64,000 nucleotides of DNA from Glaciozyma antarctica PI12. Lineage: Eukaryota; Basidiomycota; Microbotryomycetes; Kriegeriales; Camptobasidiaceae. This document shows, piece by piece, positions 34,845 to 46,376 of the stretch. The stretch covers positions 790,838 to 854,837 of the forward strand of contig KZ627156.1 in NCBI GenBank assembly GCA_002917775.1, written 5' to 3'. The position numbers were made by a program, and so were the translations under genes. Below the pieces are notes generated by a model. The model was not told the DNA's origin. It did not search any database and worked only from the letters and a program-made list of their open reading frames with translations. Position 1 is the first letter of the stretch. Each line of letters starts with the position of its first letter.

Positions 34845-36439
34845 TTAATCGACGACGACGCTCCACGCGCTCGCGATCTCGCCCGTCTGGATCCCAACGA
34901 GGTGTCGGTTAACCGCACCCGCGATATATCCAAGACCCTCAGGTCCACAAGGCACGGCGATGTCCCTTCCCTCGTACCTGGACGCCGGAAGAATCGTCAG
35001 CTGCCGCTTCGCAACGCCTCCTTGGAGGAAAGAACGCACCCAATCTTGGCGATGGCGGAGACGACGGCAGCTGTTCCTGACCCAAACATCTCGAGAAGAG
35101 TGCCGTTCGCAGAAGCGGCGACGATCTCCTTCATGCTGATGTCGCGCTCGCTGACGACCAGCTTTTCGGGGAAGCCCAGAATGCGAAGGGGGTTGGCGGG
35201 GTCGGCGTGGGCACGAGCGAGGGAGAGGATGGAGTCGCGAGTTACGCCAGGGAGGATGAGATCGTGGAGGGGAGGAGTGACGAGCTCGATAGCTGCGAGC
35301 AAGCGAATCAGCGAAGGACCGTGAGAAGGCGTTCGCATGGACGTACTTCCGTCTGTCCTGTTCAGAGCGGTCCAGATGTTCATGACGCCGGCTTCAGTGA
35401 TCTGATTGTCAGGTCCGTAAATCCAGAGCATCTGCTGGTACCCGAGCTTGATCGCCTCCTGCTGAGGAACGACTCCCTGCGAAGAAGCTGGTCAGCTCTA
35501 GCGTCGCCTCCTGCTATGAAGATGACGCACTCCAGCGTAGTTAGCGCCCAACTTCATGTTTCCAGTTCCTCCTGGCCAGACGCGCACGTCCTTCGTCGAC
35601 GCGAGCAGCGCCACCGGCTTGAAGCCCGTCGCGTAGTAAGGTCCAACCGGCGACACTTTGCAGGTCGTCAGCTCGCGATCTCAAAAGGTGTCGTTTGAAC
35701 GCACTGATGACGAAGAGAAGGATCTCAGACGAAGCTCCGACACCGAGTCCGGCGTGAGTGCCAATCATCGTGGGCCGGATGTCTGCGAAGAATGAGCCGA
35801 GTTCGTCTTGGAGCACCACAGAAACGCACAGAGGGAGCATCCAGGGTCGGTAGGGATCCAGTGCTCGTCCACAGCAATCAAGCGCTTGAGGAGCTCGATC
35901 AAATCGTCGCCTTCGAAGGAAGGGAAGGCCAGGCGAGCCGCTCCACGGTTCATTCGCGCCATGTTCATGTCTGAAGTTTAACAGTGTGTAAGTTATCTAC
36001 CATGAGCACGAACGAGAGCTACATACCGGGCCTAAAGAGACGCGCGACGCCGTTCTTGTCCTTGTACGCCTTCATTCCCTGCGAATTCACGCTCGTCAGC
36101 TCCTCGGATTCTCCTCTCGCGCGTGCGATGTGCTCTGAATAAGCCTTACCTCGAATAGGGTGGGGGCGTAATGGAGCACCGTAGCCGAAGGGTCGAGAGC
36201 GAGAGGTCCGTAAGGCTCGATCTTGGGCGCAGCCCACCCGTTCGCCTTGCTCCACTTGATCGTGAGCATGTGGTCCGTGAAAGTCTGGCCAAACACGAGC
36301 GTCGAAGAGGCGGGGATAGCCTTGGGAGAGGTCGTGTGAGTGATCTCGAGACGCGAGGGCTGCGGGGCGCAGAGGTTAGCTCGTGGGCGCTGAGACCTCG
36401 TTGGAAGCAGCTCACGTCGAAGGATGCAGAGCCGGACAT
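34845..36439 (-). CDS. Branched-chain amino acid aminotransferase
   Basis: PLP enzyme that interconverts Leu, Ile and Val with their 2-oxo acids, using glutamate/2-oxoglutarate. Fold-type IV features are present: [42 protein letters not shown], the [19 protein letters not shown] block, the catalytic Lys in [13 protein letters not shown], and the C-terminal [14 protein letters not shown] and [24 protein letters not shown]. The start ATG at 36439 (MSGSASFD) gives no obvious mitochondrial presequence, so this is more likely a cytosolic (BAT2-like) form. At least seven short introns. The stop is TAA at 34845. Confidence 0.95.
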
Positions 36440-37143
36440 GCTGGGGGGTAATCTGGAGGCTTTGGAGAGAAGGGGGACCGAGCAGGACGACGCGCAGAGT
36501 TTGGTGAAGTCAAAACTTTTGGGCTGCGGCCGTCTCCCGGGGGTCCGTCGGATGATCCAGGAGGAGGGAAGGGAGCTGAGCCACTCTTCCTGCTAGAAGT
36601 GATCTGTGGAAGACTCGACTAAAGTAAAGGAAGCCAGCCTTGAGTCAGCCAGCCGAGGAGGAGGGCCGAGCACTGAGACCGCAGCTCCGGAGTCCGAGGC
36701 GGCTTCCGCACGTTTCTCTCTTTTACCCTCTTCTCCTCCCAGTATGTTGAACCTCACCGCTCTTGCGGTCAAACAACGTGCCGCCTAAGTTCCTCCTACG
36801 ATTCCGCAGTCCAAACGCAATGCTCTCCTGGCGAAAACGAGCGACCTCCTTCCTCCTCCGCCGTCCGTGCCTTGCGATGCGGTGTTTCCACTTTCTACTC
36901 TCACCCGTCGGCGGTTCTTTTAGAGATTGTGTGCTGCACCTTCTTAGCTCATCGCTCTCCAACTCGTTTCTGTGGTCGCTCTGCAAGCTCTCGAAAAGAT
37001 GCGCCGAAGTCGCGACAAGAGATTCGGATCTCGGAGAGAGGGGGAGGTTCCGACGACGCTGCCGCACCTCTCTCTCCCCCCACCTCGCTCTGCTCCATGT
37101 ATCCCTCTCCCTCTCGGTCCCTTCACACAGCCTCGGCGCGCGC
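36440..37143. other. Intergenic region upstream of the aminotransferase
   Basis: About 700 bp containing the aminotransferase promoter and sequence leading into the oxygenase remnant. Long open frames occur on both strands but show no family signature and look like chance openings in GC-rich DNA. Confidence 0.45.
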
Positions 37144-37686
37144 CTCATCTCCACCACCACCTCCTTCACCTCCTCCCCTTTCAACTCCCTCCCCTTCATC
37201 GACTTCAGCCGACTCAGCTCTACGGACCCTGTCATGCGGAGGGAGCTGGCGCAGGGATTGAAGCTCCTCCAATTCCGGGTACTCTCGTCTGCAACCTCGG
37301 CGATCAACTCCAGCGCTGGACGAGTGGGTCCTCTTCTCGCGCAGGGGAGAGCGAGCAGATGATACGCGGCCGCAGACGACGTCTTCAAGAGCACGATCCA
37401 CGAGCGATCAACCGTACTGACAAGGAGCGATGCAGCCTTCCGTTCTTCTTCGGCGTCGCCTACGAAACGAACGTCGAGGTACTGCCGACCTGCATCACGC
37501 CCGATCGACCCGCCAAGTGCAGAGCCACCGAAGCGCGCAGAGATCCGAGCAGAGCTGGTTCGTGGCTCGCACAGGTACGAGCGTATCAAGGCGGGCGAGT
37601 ACGTCGAGAGTCGGTTGGCGGAGACGTACGGCAAGTCGTCGGAGGGAGCAGAAGTCTTGCACGCGCCGGAGATTGTAGTAGCTTGA
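37144..37686 (+). pseudogene. Remnant of a 2OG-Fe(II) oxygenase (isopenicillin-N-synthase-like)
   Basis: Three recognisable pieces of a non-haem 2-oxoglutarate/Fe(II) dioxygenase lie in order but not in one frame. The first is the N-terminal DIOX_N start NSLPFIDFSRLSSTDPVMRRELAQGL. The second is the C-terminal core APPIPGTLVCNLGDQLQRWTSG, DVFKSTIH and INRTDKERCSLPFFFG. The third is the tail YERIKAGEYVESRLAETYGKSS ending at TGA 37684. The first runs straight into the second, so the middle of the protein, including the HxD iron ligands, is missing. Further frame breaks follow FKSTIH and DRPAK. No intact start was found. It is best read as a decayed host gene; an unannotated splice form could not restore the missing core. 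Confidence 0.75.
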
Positions 37687-37748
37687 GCAGTCGTTCCGCT
37701 TCGTGATTGAACAGCTTGTTGCAGTGGAAAGAGAGGGGAGAGATCCGA

Positions 37749-38306
37749 CTACCCTGGTCCGACCTGTGCACAAACAGCGTTAGCGCCCTCCCCGTCGCCA
37801 CCCCAGCTCGCCAACGCACCTTGGGGATATCGTAGTGCTCGCTCAGGTTCTCGAGCTTCTCGTTGAACTCGGCTACGCGCTCCTTGTGAGTCTTGGCCGC
37901 CCCCTTTGCCGCCTTCTCCAACAGCTGCAATCGCTTCATCAGCTCCCTCCCCGCCTCGCCGCGCACGCAAGACTCACCCGCTTCCTCTGCACCTCCTCGA
38001 ACCTCCGCTGCGCATCCGTCTTCCCATCCCCGTACGCCGTGACCGGACTCGGACTCCTCACTCGTTCCTCCCGCTCGCCCTCTCCTCCCTCCTCCTGCTC
38101 CGCCGCCGATCCAGATCCAGACGCCTTGGATTCCTCCTCGCGTAGACGCTTTGACGCGCTCGACTTCTTCTTCTTCTTGCTGTTGTCGGGGAGAGGGTCA
38201 GCGGAGTCAGGTGAGGGGCGCGAGGAGGGACGTACGCTGGTGCTCCTGCTCCTTTGAGCTTTAGTCCTCCGCTTGTTTTTGTGTAGTCAGCCTTGCCTGA
38301 AGACAT
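37749..38306 (-). CDS. FAM32A-family spliceosomal protein
   Basis: Small basic protein of the FAM32A family. In human cells FAM32A enters the post-branching spliceosome and helps dock the 3' exon for ligation; S. cerevisiae lacks it. Family marks are all visible: KTSGGLKLKG at the N-terminus, a Lys run (KKKKKSS), TDAQRRFEEVQRKR, then KAAKGAAKTHKERVAEFNEKL and the invariant ending LSEHYDIPKVGPG, where the last four residues come from a final short exon. The ATG is at 38306 and the stop at 37749, with about four exons. It is close to divergent from the acyl-CoA dehydrogenase gene (365 bp). The presence of this splicing factor fits the intron-dense genome. Confidence 0.92.
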
Positions 38307-38671
38307 TCTCCAAGGGGAGAAGCAGCAGCGGTTAAACAACGCCGTCTCCAAGCTGAACTCAGGCTGAGACGGCCTGGCCTTCTCTTCGCGGTCGAAAGGC
38401 GGACGAGAGTTTCGATCGAGTGATTGCCCCGGAAGAGTTCCTCTTCTCTCGGCAGACGGCCTGTCCTTTTGTGTCCTCCAAGTTTCCCCAGAGCTTTTCT
38501 TGGATCGACACCTCTTTCTCCTCTCTCCACGACTCTCCCCACACAACTCCACCACCTCCACTACCCCAGGCGTCCTCCCCCTACGACACTCAGCTACAGG
38601 TAAGCCGGCTACTCGCCCGCTGCTCCCCGACGGCTCGTCCTGACCGTCGCTCTCTCGCACCAACAGAAACC
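38307..38671. promoter_or_regulatory. Bidirectional upstream region, FAM32A and acyl-CoA dehydrogenase
   Basis: 365 bp between two divergent start codons. The right half, near 38598-38666, looks like a 5' leader of the dehydrogenase. No specific site was identified. Confidence 0.45.
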
Positions 38672-40622
38672 ATGCTTTCTTGCCAGATCCTCTCCGCCAC
38701 CAGGCGCACCGTCGGCCGGGTTGCTGTCCGCGCCGCTGCTCCTCTCTCTCGGTGAGCTCCCACGGCGCTCGCGTCCTCTCGATCGCGCGCACGAGCTGAC
38801 CTTTGTGCGCCCGACCAGATCCCTTGCGACCGAGGCTTCCGACTTGCCCCACATCCCTTCTCTGTTCAACCTCACCGAGGAGGAGGAGATGCTCCGTGAT
38901 GCCGGTGCGTTTGCAGGACGAGGGAGGCTACTTTCAGCTGACACTTAGGACTCAGTTCGCAAGTTCGCCGCTGAAGTCGTCGCGCCCCGCGTGATGGAGA
39001 TGGACGAGGCAGAGAAGATGGATCCTGATATCATCAAGGGTCTCTTCGAGCAGGGCGTGAGTAGCTTCGTTCTTTTGGCTGGGGCGAACGCGGGGAGATG
39101 GCCGCACCGAGCTCGATGCTGATTCTAGTTCCTTGCGCGGCTAGCTCATGGCGATCGAGACGGAGGTCGAGTACGGAGGAGCTGGAGCTTCCTTCACTTC
39201 TGCGATCCTGGCGATTGAGGGTGAGCTGCTTGCGGCGATCGGGTCCCGTGCGAGCGAGGAGAGCTGATGGCGTTCGGTCAAACAGAGCTCGCCAAGGTCG
39301 ACCCTTCCGTGTCGGTTCTCTGCGACGTGCACAACACTCTCGTCAACACCGTCCTTCGCAAGTACGCGTCCGACTTCATCAAGGACAAGTACCTCCCCCA
39401 GCTTTCCTCGAGCAAGGTTCGTTCGGTCCTCTCATTCCGAAAGACGCACTTTGCTGAATCCCTCTCTCCCTTCACAGGTCGGTTCGTTCTGCCTCTCTGA
39501 GCCTGCTTCGGGATCGGACGCGTTCGCCCTCAAGACCACCGCGACCAAGTCGGCCGATGGATCCTACTACACCCTGTCCGGATCGAAGATGTGGATCACC
39601 AACTCTGCCGAGGCTGAGATCTTCCTCGTGCGTCCTCCCTACTCCAGGTTCCTGCGTGCGGTGTTGATAAAGTCACGATCGCGCAGGTCTTCGCCAACTG
39701 CGATCCCAGCAAGGGCTACAAGGGAATCTCGTGCTTCCTCGTCGAGAAGGAGATGGGCATTGAGATCGCCAAGAAGGAGAAGAAGGTGCGCTCGTCTCGT
39801 CGCTCCCTCATTCCGTACTCGCACTGACTTTCGTTCCGATGGCGATCAGCTCGGTATCCGCGCTTCCTCGACCTGCACTCTCAACTTTGACGACCTCAAG
39901 ATCCCCGCCGAGAACCTGATCGGAGAGGAGGGCAAGGGCTACAAGTGCGTTCCACTCTACAACCTGCTCCAGCGATCGGGAGACTGACGAGGCTTTGGCG
40001 CAGGTACGCCATCGAAATCCTCAATGAGGGTCGCGTCGGTATCGCCGCTCAGATGGTCGGACTCGCTCAGGGCGCGTTCAACAAGGTTGTTCCCTACACT
40101 TTCCAGCGCAAGCAATTCGGCCAGGCCGTCGGCCTCGTACGTTCCCTCCTTCGTTCCTCTCAAAACGCAGCAATTAACCCCGCACGCAGTTCCAAGGCAT
40201 GCAGATGCAGTTCGCCGAAGTCGCCACCGAGATCGAGGCCGCCCGTCTGTTGACCTACAACGCTGCGCGCATGAAGGAGGAGGGCAAGCCTTTCGTCCAG
40301 CAGGCCGCTATGGCCAAGTGGTACTCGTCCGTCGTTGCGCAGAAGGCTAGTGGAAGTGCCATCGAGTGGGCTGGAGGAGTCGGGTTCACGCGCGAGACCG
40401 GGATCGAGAAGTACTGGCGTGATTCCAAGATTGGAGCGTGAGTCCTTTTTCGTTGGAGTGAGGGCGAAGCTGATGGGCTTTTTGGGACGCAGGATCTACG
40501 AGGGAACTAGCAACGTGCAGTTGTTGACCATCGGTGAGTGCGATCAGTGTCGCGGGTGAGAAATGGGAACTTACGACGTTCGTGTTTTCGCAGGCAAGTT
40601 CATCACCAAGGAGCACAGTTAG
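38672..40622 (+). CDS. Short/branched-chain acyl-CoA dehydrogenase, mitochondrial
   Basis: FAD enzyme that introduces the 2,3-double bond into acyl-CoA, here of the short/branched-chain (ACADSB) type used in isoleucine and valine breakdown. The N-terminus [20 protein letters not shown] is an import signal. Motifs in order: [20 protein letters not shown], the flavin-contact block [18 protein letters not shown] and [51 protein letters not shown], and the catalytic Glu in [17 protein letters not shown]. The ATG is at 38672 and the TAG at 40620, with about ten short introns. All parts appear intact. It lies 2 kb from the branched-chain aminotransferase. Confidence 0.95.
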
Positions 40623-40917
40623 AAGGTTCTTTTCGTTTGGGAAGCAATGCATTTGGGTTACACGATCGACGAGGAGAGGGCTTCGCGGATGCGTACACCG
40701 AGCGAGCGAGGTTGCGAAGTCTCCCTTAGACAGCTTTCCGAAGCTGCAACTTTTCTCCCGACGCTGTTCAGCAGGAGCTGGTACACACGCGTTTGCGCAA
40801 AATGGCAACCAGGCTCGAGAGGGCGAGGGGAGAAGGTGTGTATTTCGGTCGTCGCCGCGACGCTAGCACGTCCGGCCGAAGTCTCTTCCTTCTCCCACTA
40901 ACGTTCAACACCGACCA

Positions 40918-43742
40918 TGTCCAATGTCAACGCCAGCTCCGCCACCGCCAGCCTAAAGAGCAACAGCGACTACTCGGACGAAGCGCAGCTCGTGAGCAAC
41001 GACAACACCTCCCTGCTCAGCATCTGGCGTCGTCTTTCCGCCGTCTGAACACGATCGAGGTAGCGGTTTTCTCGCTGCTATCGCAACCACCTATCCAAAG
41101 CTGCTCTCCGATCTCCCGTCCTTCCGCCCGCATCTCTGTGCCAGAGTGCGAGAGGAGCTCAATCGGAGAAGTCAAGCCAGGTCAACCTTGCGCGTTCGTA
41201 ATTCTGCCTGCATCTCGCTTTTTGCGAGAGCGGGTGGAACGAATTGAGGTGGGTCAAAAACGTCACTGCGGGTGCCTGCGTACTTGTTCTTCTGCCTGCA
41301 TCTCGCGAGAGAGTGGGTAGAGCAAGTCGGGGCTGAGATCACACCGCCTGAACTTGAATCGCGTTCATACGTGCGAAAGAAAGTGACGCTTCTGCTGTGT
41401 GGGGAGCTTGTGCAAGTGGGATTGAGCTGATGGTGAGCTCTGTAAAGGCGCGGTTCGGGTATAAGCAGGTGAGTCGATTTCGTGCGGCGAGGAGGGAGGT
41501 GGTTGAGCTGATTGCGACGTCGTAGGTTCTTCATCGCACATGGGCGCAGTTTGAAAGTTTCATGGCGAGCTTTGGAGCGCTTTACGTGGTCGGAGGTGAG
41601 CAGGAACGGCAGATCGAACGAGGCAAGGCGATTCGTCGCTCCTCTCGAATCTCGACTGCTGGGGTGAGATGTCGGCCAGGAGCTTACTTTTGGTCACGCA
41701 GGCGTTCGTATCCTCTTCTCCATCGGAATCTACGCCGGAGGACCAGCTGCGCTGTGGAGCTCGATGCTCATCACAGTCATTTTTAGCACCATCACCGCAG
41801 CGTCGCTCAGCGAGATCTGTTCCTCGATCCCCGTCAGCGGAAGTATCTACTCTTAGGCTGGCAGCGCTGCTGGACCACACTACGGACGCTTCTTTGCCTT
41901 CGTGTGAGTCAAGACGACGCTCTCCTCCGCGAGAAGCCAAGCTGATCCAAAGTTCGCAGCGTTGCATTCTGGAGCACCACCGCCTGGACATCGTTCGTCG
42001 CCTCCAACACGCAGGCGACCACCAATTTTATGCTCTCGGAGCTCACCGTCTTTAACCAGGCTTTTCCTGGAGGTCTCGACTACTCGAACGTCAAGTTCCG
42101 CGCCGTCGTATGGATCTGCAGCGAGGTATTCCTCCTCGCAGCGATTTTAAGCAACCTACTCCCTCGTACGTTCGAGAAAATCTCGCAGGATTCCGCACGC
42201 TAACTTGCGCGTCGCAGCCAACCGATTCGCTCTCATCTTCAAAGCCTCCGCCCTCATCATCGCGCTCGACTTCTTCCTCACCGTCATCTGGCTCCCGATT
42301 GGGGTATCGAGAACATACGGCTTTCAATCTGCTGAATTCGTCTTCAAGAGCCGCTACAACGGGACTGGAGCCGTGACTTTCTGCGCCTCGCTGCATCATC
42401 GTAAGAACTGACAAGTTCGACTGCCTAGGGTGAAGCTTGGAACTGGATTTTAAGCTTCCTGTCTACATCGGGAGTTCTCACTGGATGGGACGCAGCTGGT
42501 TCGTCATTCGAGCGCTCAGTAAACCGTTGACACCGCTAATTTCGAGCCCGCACCAGGACACATCGCCGAGGAGACCAAAAACGCCAGTCTCGCTTCCGCA
42601 CGAGGAATGTTCTGGTCCTGCCTCGTTAGCGGCGTCATGGCCTTCGTGAGCTGCTTGCGCTCGAGGTCTCGCTCGCGAAGCTGACGCGCCGCACAGCCTC
42701 TCCTCATCCTCTTCCTTTTCTGCTCGCCCGATTTGGACGTCCTTTTCGGTCTCGACGCTCCTCAACCGTTCGTGTTGATCTACCAGATGGCTCTCGGCAA
42801 GGGCGGGCAGATGGTCGTGACCTGCGTAGCAATCATCGGGCTGTTCATTGTGCGCGCTCTTTCTCTCCAGGAACGTGATTGAGCTAACGACTTCTCGCAG
42901 AACACGAGTCTCGCCATTACTGCTGCATCTCGTCTCGTCTTTGCTGTCGCTCGCGACGGAATCCTACCTGGCTCCAAGTGGATCGGCAAGGTGGACGAGA
43001 AGGGACAGCCTCGCAACGCCATCATCTTTATCGGAGTGGTGCGTCCTCCTTTCTTCTCCGCAGGCGTCACTACTCACGCCCTGGTGTGCTCGCAGATTGC
43101 TGGGATCCTCCTCTGCACGATCCTTCCCTCGACCGTCGCGTTCACTTCGCTCGTCTCGGCTGGAGGAGTTCCGACAATCGCAGCCTGTGAGTTTCGCTTC
43201 TCCGTCTACGTGCAAGCGTCGCTGATGATTCTGCAGACGCCTTAATCCCTATCCTTCGCCTCATCTTCACTCGCGGTGACTTCGCCAACGCAAAATGGTC
43301 GACAGGTCGTTTCTCAACTCCGTTCTGCATCATCGCTGCCGTCTGGAACAGTGCGCTTTTTTCTCGCTCCCCGACGCGAGCGGAAAAACTCACACCTCTT
43401 TCCAGCATTCCTCCTCACGGTGTTGTTCTCGCCTTACGAGTTCCCGGTGAACGCTCAGAATTTCAACTTCTCCTCGGGTGCGCGACGTTCCCCATTCCTC
43501 GCGAACCGAATCTCGCTTAAGCTCTTTTCGCAGTCATCTTTGGCGCCGTGACGATCATGGGGATCATCTCCTGGTGGATCGTCGACGAGGAGGCTTGGCT
43601 CTCACGCCGAGCGATCGGTGGCGTCCTGGACGTCGTCGAAGGGAGGGACGTCGAGGACTTGCCGGGAGGATCCAAGGCTGCCTCTGTCGACACTTTGAAG
43701 GCTCCCGTCGCTGGCGAGCGTACCGTGCAGAACGAGGAGTAA
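40918..43742 (+). pseudogene. APC-superfamily amino acid/GABA permease, apparently disrupted
   Basis: Multi-pass transporter of the APC family, like fungal GABA/amino-acid/choline permeases. Clear segments are [115 protein letters not shown] and [32 protein letters not shown], with a hydrophilic C-terminus ending at 43742. In the conserved GSIYSWAG motif the Trp codon is TAG (41854-41856), an in-frame stop. The likely N-terminus (ATG 40918, MSNVNASSATASLKSNSDYSDEAQL) is cut off from the first clear membrane helix by about 480 bp that I cannot read as exons. All other exon junctions look sound, so the damage may be recent. Confidence 0.8.
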
Positions 43743-44325
43743 TCGATGGTGGCTGAGAACCTTGTCCGTCAGCAACTACCCCCTTTGGACAATTGCCCTT
43801 GACAACCTCACCGCTTGGCGCAGCGAATAAACCCACCCACCTTTGCCTTCGTGAACAGCCAGCCTTCGCTCTTGGTGCGCAGGTCGAGGGACCTTTTCTC
43901 TTCCCCCCGAGGACGTGCGTCGAGATGTGAGAGAACGTGGGTAATTATAGGAGGGCACGGGCTGATCCACGCGCTGGGAACGCGACTCAGATCTGGGAGG
44001 CTTCTCTAAGTGTTCGGCTTGCGACGGCTTCTGCAGTCAACAAGCCCTCGTACAGATCTCTCTACGCCGTATACCTTCTTTAAGGAGCAACTCCTTGTCG
44101 GGACTCCGAGCGTGGGCTGTCTTTAAATGAAACAATTGAAATTGGCAGCTCTTTCATTCTCTGCCCTATTGCTCGATTTGCGCGGCAACCGCCTTCAGCC
44201 CACGAACTCCTCGCCTACGCCTACGCCCTTTGATATAACCGCACGCTCACTCTACCCCAGCGCGGTCTCTCACCCAGCCGTACGCGCCCTCCGCTCCCCC
44301 TCGAGGATCCCGCACCGCCTTCACG
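43743..44325. other. Upstream region of the second bHLH gene
   Basis: About 580 bp with no coding signature. It holds the permease 3' end and the promoter and leader of the bHLH gene that starts at 44326. Confidence 0.5.
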
Positions 44326-46376
44326 ATGGCAACGACGATATCGCCGAACTCTGAGCGTTCCCTCCACGAGTTGCGGTCCACGCCTGCTCTCCCCAACGGT
44401 CCAAACCATTCAGTCCGCCTTCCGTCAGTGTCGGTGCCTCGGGACGACTACCTCCAACCTCAGGTTCGTTTGGGGTTCAGCGCGGCGAAGACCAGTGGCC
44501 GGAGCTGATCCGTGGCTTGGTTGCAGGGCTTCAATCGCAGCCGAAGGATCTCCAGCACCGACCCCTTCCTTCACGCCTACCCCGCCGCCCACGAGGGCGC
44601 TCAGGCGTCCTCTTCCTCCGACCTCTACCCAGGCTCCGCCCCTTCTAATCTTCGCCGAGGATCAAGCGACGAGGCTTCGATGCTCCTCTCAGCCCCCATC
44701 AAGAGCGAAGGAGGAGGACCGGCGTTGGACTCGGCGAGAGGATTGCACGGGCACGCGAACGATGGAGGCGCGCCGAGGTATGCCGGAGGACCTTCTGCGG
44801 GGTACGAGTTTGGAGCTTCCTTCGGCGGGCAGGGACAGGGAGGCCCAGGTCCGTATCAGCCTCCACCGGGTGCGGCGTATCGGTTTGGAGGACCACAGCA
44901 GAGCGGCGCGCAGCAGGACGGCTCTTCGCACTTTGACTACTCGATGCGGCGCCACTCTCTTACCAACGCCGGTCAATCCCCTCCCCGACTTCCTTCCATC
45001 GATTCGAGCACCGGAGGCAAGCGCAAGAGCTCTGGCGAGGATTCGGGATGCGAAGATGGCTACTCGTACGCGCCGAACCAAAACGAGTACCCTCCTCAGC
45101 ACCGGCACCTGGCACCGTTTCCGAAGCGTCGCAGCTCGGGGATGAACTACGACAAGATGGGAGCGCCTGGTCAGGGCGAGCAAGGACGTCGGGATTCGAT
45201 GATGAGCGCGGGCGCGCAAGGAGGGATGGCGGTGGGGTGGGAGGAAGACCGGCGAGGGAGTCCGGCGAGCTATGGAGGTGGCGGAGGAGGAGGCTACGCG
45301 ATGGGGTACGGACCTCCGCCAGGCGCAGATTCTTACGAGCAGCGAGGCATGCCCTCTCCCGGCTACTCGAACCTCTCCGCCCCGCCACGGTATCCCAGCG
45401 ACTACGACCCGCAACTCCAGCATCAGCAGGGCCAGCAGCCCGTCGGCCCCCGCGCATCCGTCACGATGGGACCTCCACCTCACCATCTCGAATCCGACAT
45501 GTCGAACTACGGGACTCGACGACCTAGCAACTCGCTCGGAACCGGACAACCCTCCCTCTATTCCAACTACTCCAACTCGCGCGGCCCTCCTCCTCAACAA
45601 TCCTCCATGCTCCCCACCGTCACCCACTCTCCTCCCGACCATCAAAACGCCGCTCCCTCCCCTCCAGCAGCCTCTTCGCACCCTTCCCAACCCTCCCGCC
45701 CCCGTCCTCCCTCCGCCTCGTACTCGAACCTCCCTCCCGCCCAAGCAGCCTGGGAGCGCGCCGGTCCTCTCCCTCCGAACGCACACGGTCAGTCGCACGC
45801 GCACAGCCGACAAGGGTCCTCGGCGAGCATGCTCGATCCTTCGACGGCGTACGGCGCGGGAGGGTCGAAGGATACGCCGTACTCGCGGAGTCCGGAACTG
45901 AGGGTTAGCCACAAGCTTGCGGAGCGGAAGAGGAGGAAGGAGATGGCGCAGCTGTTTGACGAGCTGCGCGAGTCGTTGCCTGTCGAACGAGGGCTCAAGA
46001 GCAGCAAATGGGAGATCCTCAGCAAGGGTACGTCCATCCTCCTTTCTCCCTCTCCCTCACTAACCTCCTCGCAGCGGTCGAATACATCATCACTCTAAAA
46101 GAGCACAACCACGAGCTCTCACGCGACAACACTCTCCTCCGCGATCATTTCGGCCTCGGCCCAGGTCCTCAACCCCAAGCCTCCTCGCACGCCTCCCCTC
46201 CTACCCCCTCCTACGCCTCTCCCCAAGCGCACTCTCCCCACCCAGTACCGATGCCACCGCAGCCGCATACGGTGGAACAGTGGCAGGCGAATGGCGAGAC
46301 GTGGGGGAGGGAAAGGGGGTTTGAGGAGCGACGGGAGGAGAGGAGGAGTAGTGCGGGGAGTGAGGAGGGGGAGTAG
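44326..46376 (+). CDS. bHLH transcription factor, ESC1-like
   Basis: Regulator with a long Gly/Pro/Ser/Gln-rich disordered N-terminus (about 500 residues) and a bHLH near the C-terminus: SHKLAERKRRKEMAQLFDEL (basic region and helix 1), a short loop LPVERGLKSSK, and helix 2 WEILSKAVEYIITLKEHNHEL. The basic region carries the His-Glu-Arg triad for E-box DNA. The motif resembles S. pombe Esc1-type proteins. Two introns are needed: one early after YLQPQ and one inside helix 2 after ILSK. The ATG is at 44326 and the stop at 46374. It is convergent with EMG1. Confidence 0.88.

Noticed and set aside
36723-37634. 303-codon minus-strand ORF
   Set aside because: It has no ATG at its start and no family signature, and it lies antisense to recognisable dioxygenase pieces. 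It looks like chance opening in GC-rich DNA.
44689-45912. 407-codon minus-strand ORF
   Set aside because: Antisense to the disordered N-terminus of the second bHLH gene, Arg-rich with no motif.
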